Assembly (NCBI GenBank): GCA_963837805.1
Contig: CAWIOU010000029.1
Location: forward strand, 195,396-259,395
Source: Bog-756 sp963837805
Lineage (GTDB): Bacteria; Actinomycetota; Acidimicrobiia; Acidimicrobiales; RAAP-2
DNA: 64,000 nt
Direction: 5' to 3'
Shown: positions 63,833 through 64,000 of the stretch, piece after piece
How positions within the stretch are numbered: position 1 is the stretch's first letter
Layout of the letters: each line of letters opens with the position of its first letter
Made by a program: the position numbers and the translations under genes
Notes under the pieces: generated by a model
Told to the model about the DNA's origin: nothing
What the model saw: only the letters and a program-made list of their open reading frames with translations
Database searches by the model: none

Positions 63833-64000
63833 GTCGGCTCCTTCAGGGTAGAAGCTTCGTTGCCAACCAGGTGCTATGCAGTTTCCGATAGACGCTACCC
63901 CGGTTATCGTAGCAAAGCCCAGTGATCGGCAACGGGGCGAGGCCAGCTAGTTTCGGGGGCCCCGGGGCTGGTGTTCGTCCCAGGCCGGAGGCCCAAACAA

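Noticed and set aside
63833..64000. Third copy of the GATAACG motif (GTTATC at 63903-63908) and a GCTAC/GTAGC repeat before the amidohydrolase
   Set aside because: Only six bases of the motif match and the TTCTCT half is absent, so it is not distinguishable from chance.
1..64000. tRNA, rRNA, insertion sequences, integrase or phage genes, toxin-antitoxin or defence genes
   Set aside because: None was found on either strand by reading motifs and translations; composition is uniform and no att-like flanking repeats were noticed.

Overview
The window is a 64 kb piece of a very GC-rich, gene-dense actinobacterial chromosome. Its content fits Acidimicrobiia or a mycobacteria-like actinobacterium: many acyl-CoA dehydrogenases including small/large subunit pairs, stand-alone acyl-CoA ligases, CaiB-type CoA-transferases, short-chain dehydrogenases, LLM-type flavin/F420 oxidoreductases, a fused B12 mutase, frequent GTG/TTG starts and 1-4 base gene overlaps. 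The lineage is inferred. No rRNA, tRNA, CRISPR array, insertion sequence, phage gene or replication origin was seen.

Layout. 1-6.6 kb: an LLM monooxygenase fragment, then a tight operon of an ATP-grasp ligase, a MetA-type homoserine O-acyltransferase and an O-acylhomoserine sulfhydrylase, facing a FAD/NAD(P)-binding protein. 6.9-11.1 kb: aldo/keto reductase, D-aminoacylase-like amidohydrolase and a stand-alone adenylating enzyme. 11.1-14.3 kb: small single genes (broken GNAT, VOC, cyclic-nucleotide-binding, phytanoyl-CoA dioxygenase-like, broken SnoaL-like). 14.6-18.1 kb: a secreted cysteine-patterned Ig-repeat protein. 18.1-24.1 kb: SDR, GAF-GGDEF-EAL protein, esterase, enoyl-CoA hydratase, and a decayed small secreted gene. 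24.4-28.4 kb: fused isobutyryl-CoA mutase (icmF) with a downstream marR, behind a palindrome-rich promoter. 28.4-38.4 kb: aldehyde dehydrogenase / acyl-CoA dehydrogenase pair / CoA-transferase / SDR operon, diverging from an SDR-thiolase pair, then two more SDRs. 38.6-48.4 kb: amidohydrolase, FadD3-like ligase, CoA-transferase, an acyl-CoA dehydrogenase, and a ligase / dehydrogenase pair / hydratase operon. 48.5-54.8 kb: two TetR regulators and an operon pairing an ACAD10/11-like dehydrogenase with an APH-type kinase, plus hydratase, quinone oxidoreductase and SDR. 54.8-63.8 kb: a third dehydrogenase pair with a SnoaL protein, an acyl-CoA ligase, a carboxymuconolactone-decarboxylase-like protein, a Rieske oxygenase with a small companion gene, an LLM oxidoreductase and an amidohydrolase lacking its HxH motif.

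Read together, 20-60 kb is an island of several parallel beta-oxidation-like modules (ligase or CoA-transferase, dehydrogenase, hydratase, SDR, thiolase), each with its own promoter and sometimes its own TetR/MarR regulator. The substrates are probably branched, alicyclic, steroid-like or hydroxylated acids; none can be named from sequence alone.

Quality warning: at least ten otherwise well-conserved genes carry single-base frameshifts, almost all apparent one-base insertions. This looks like uncorrected sequencing error rather than gene decay. Several product calls below are therefore reconstructed across two or three frames.
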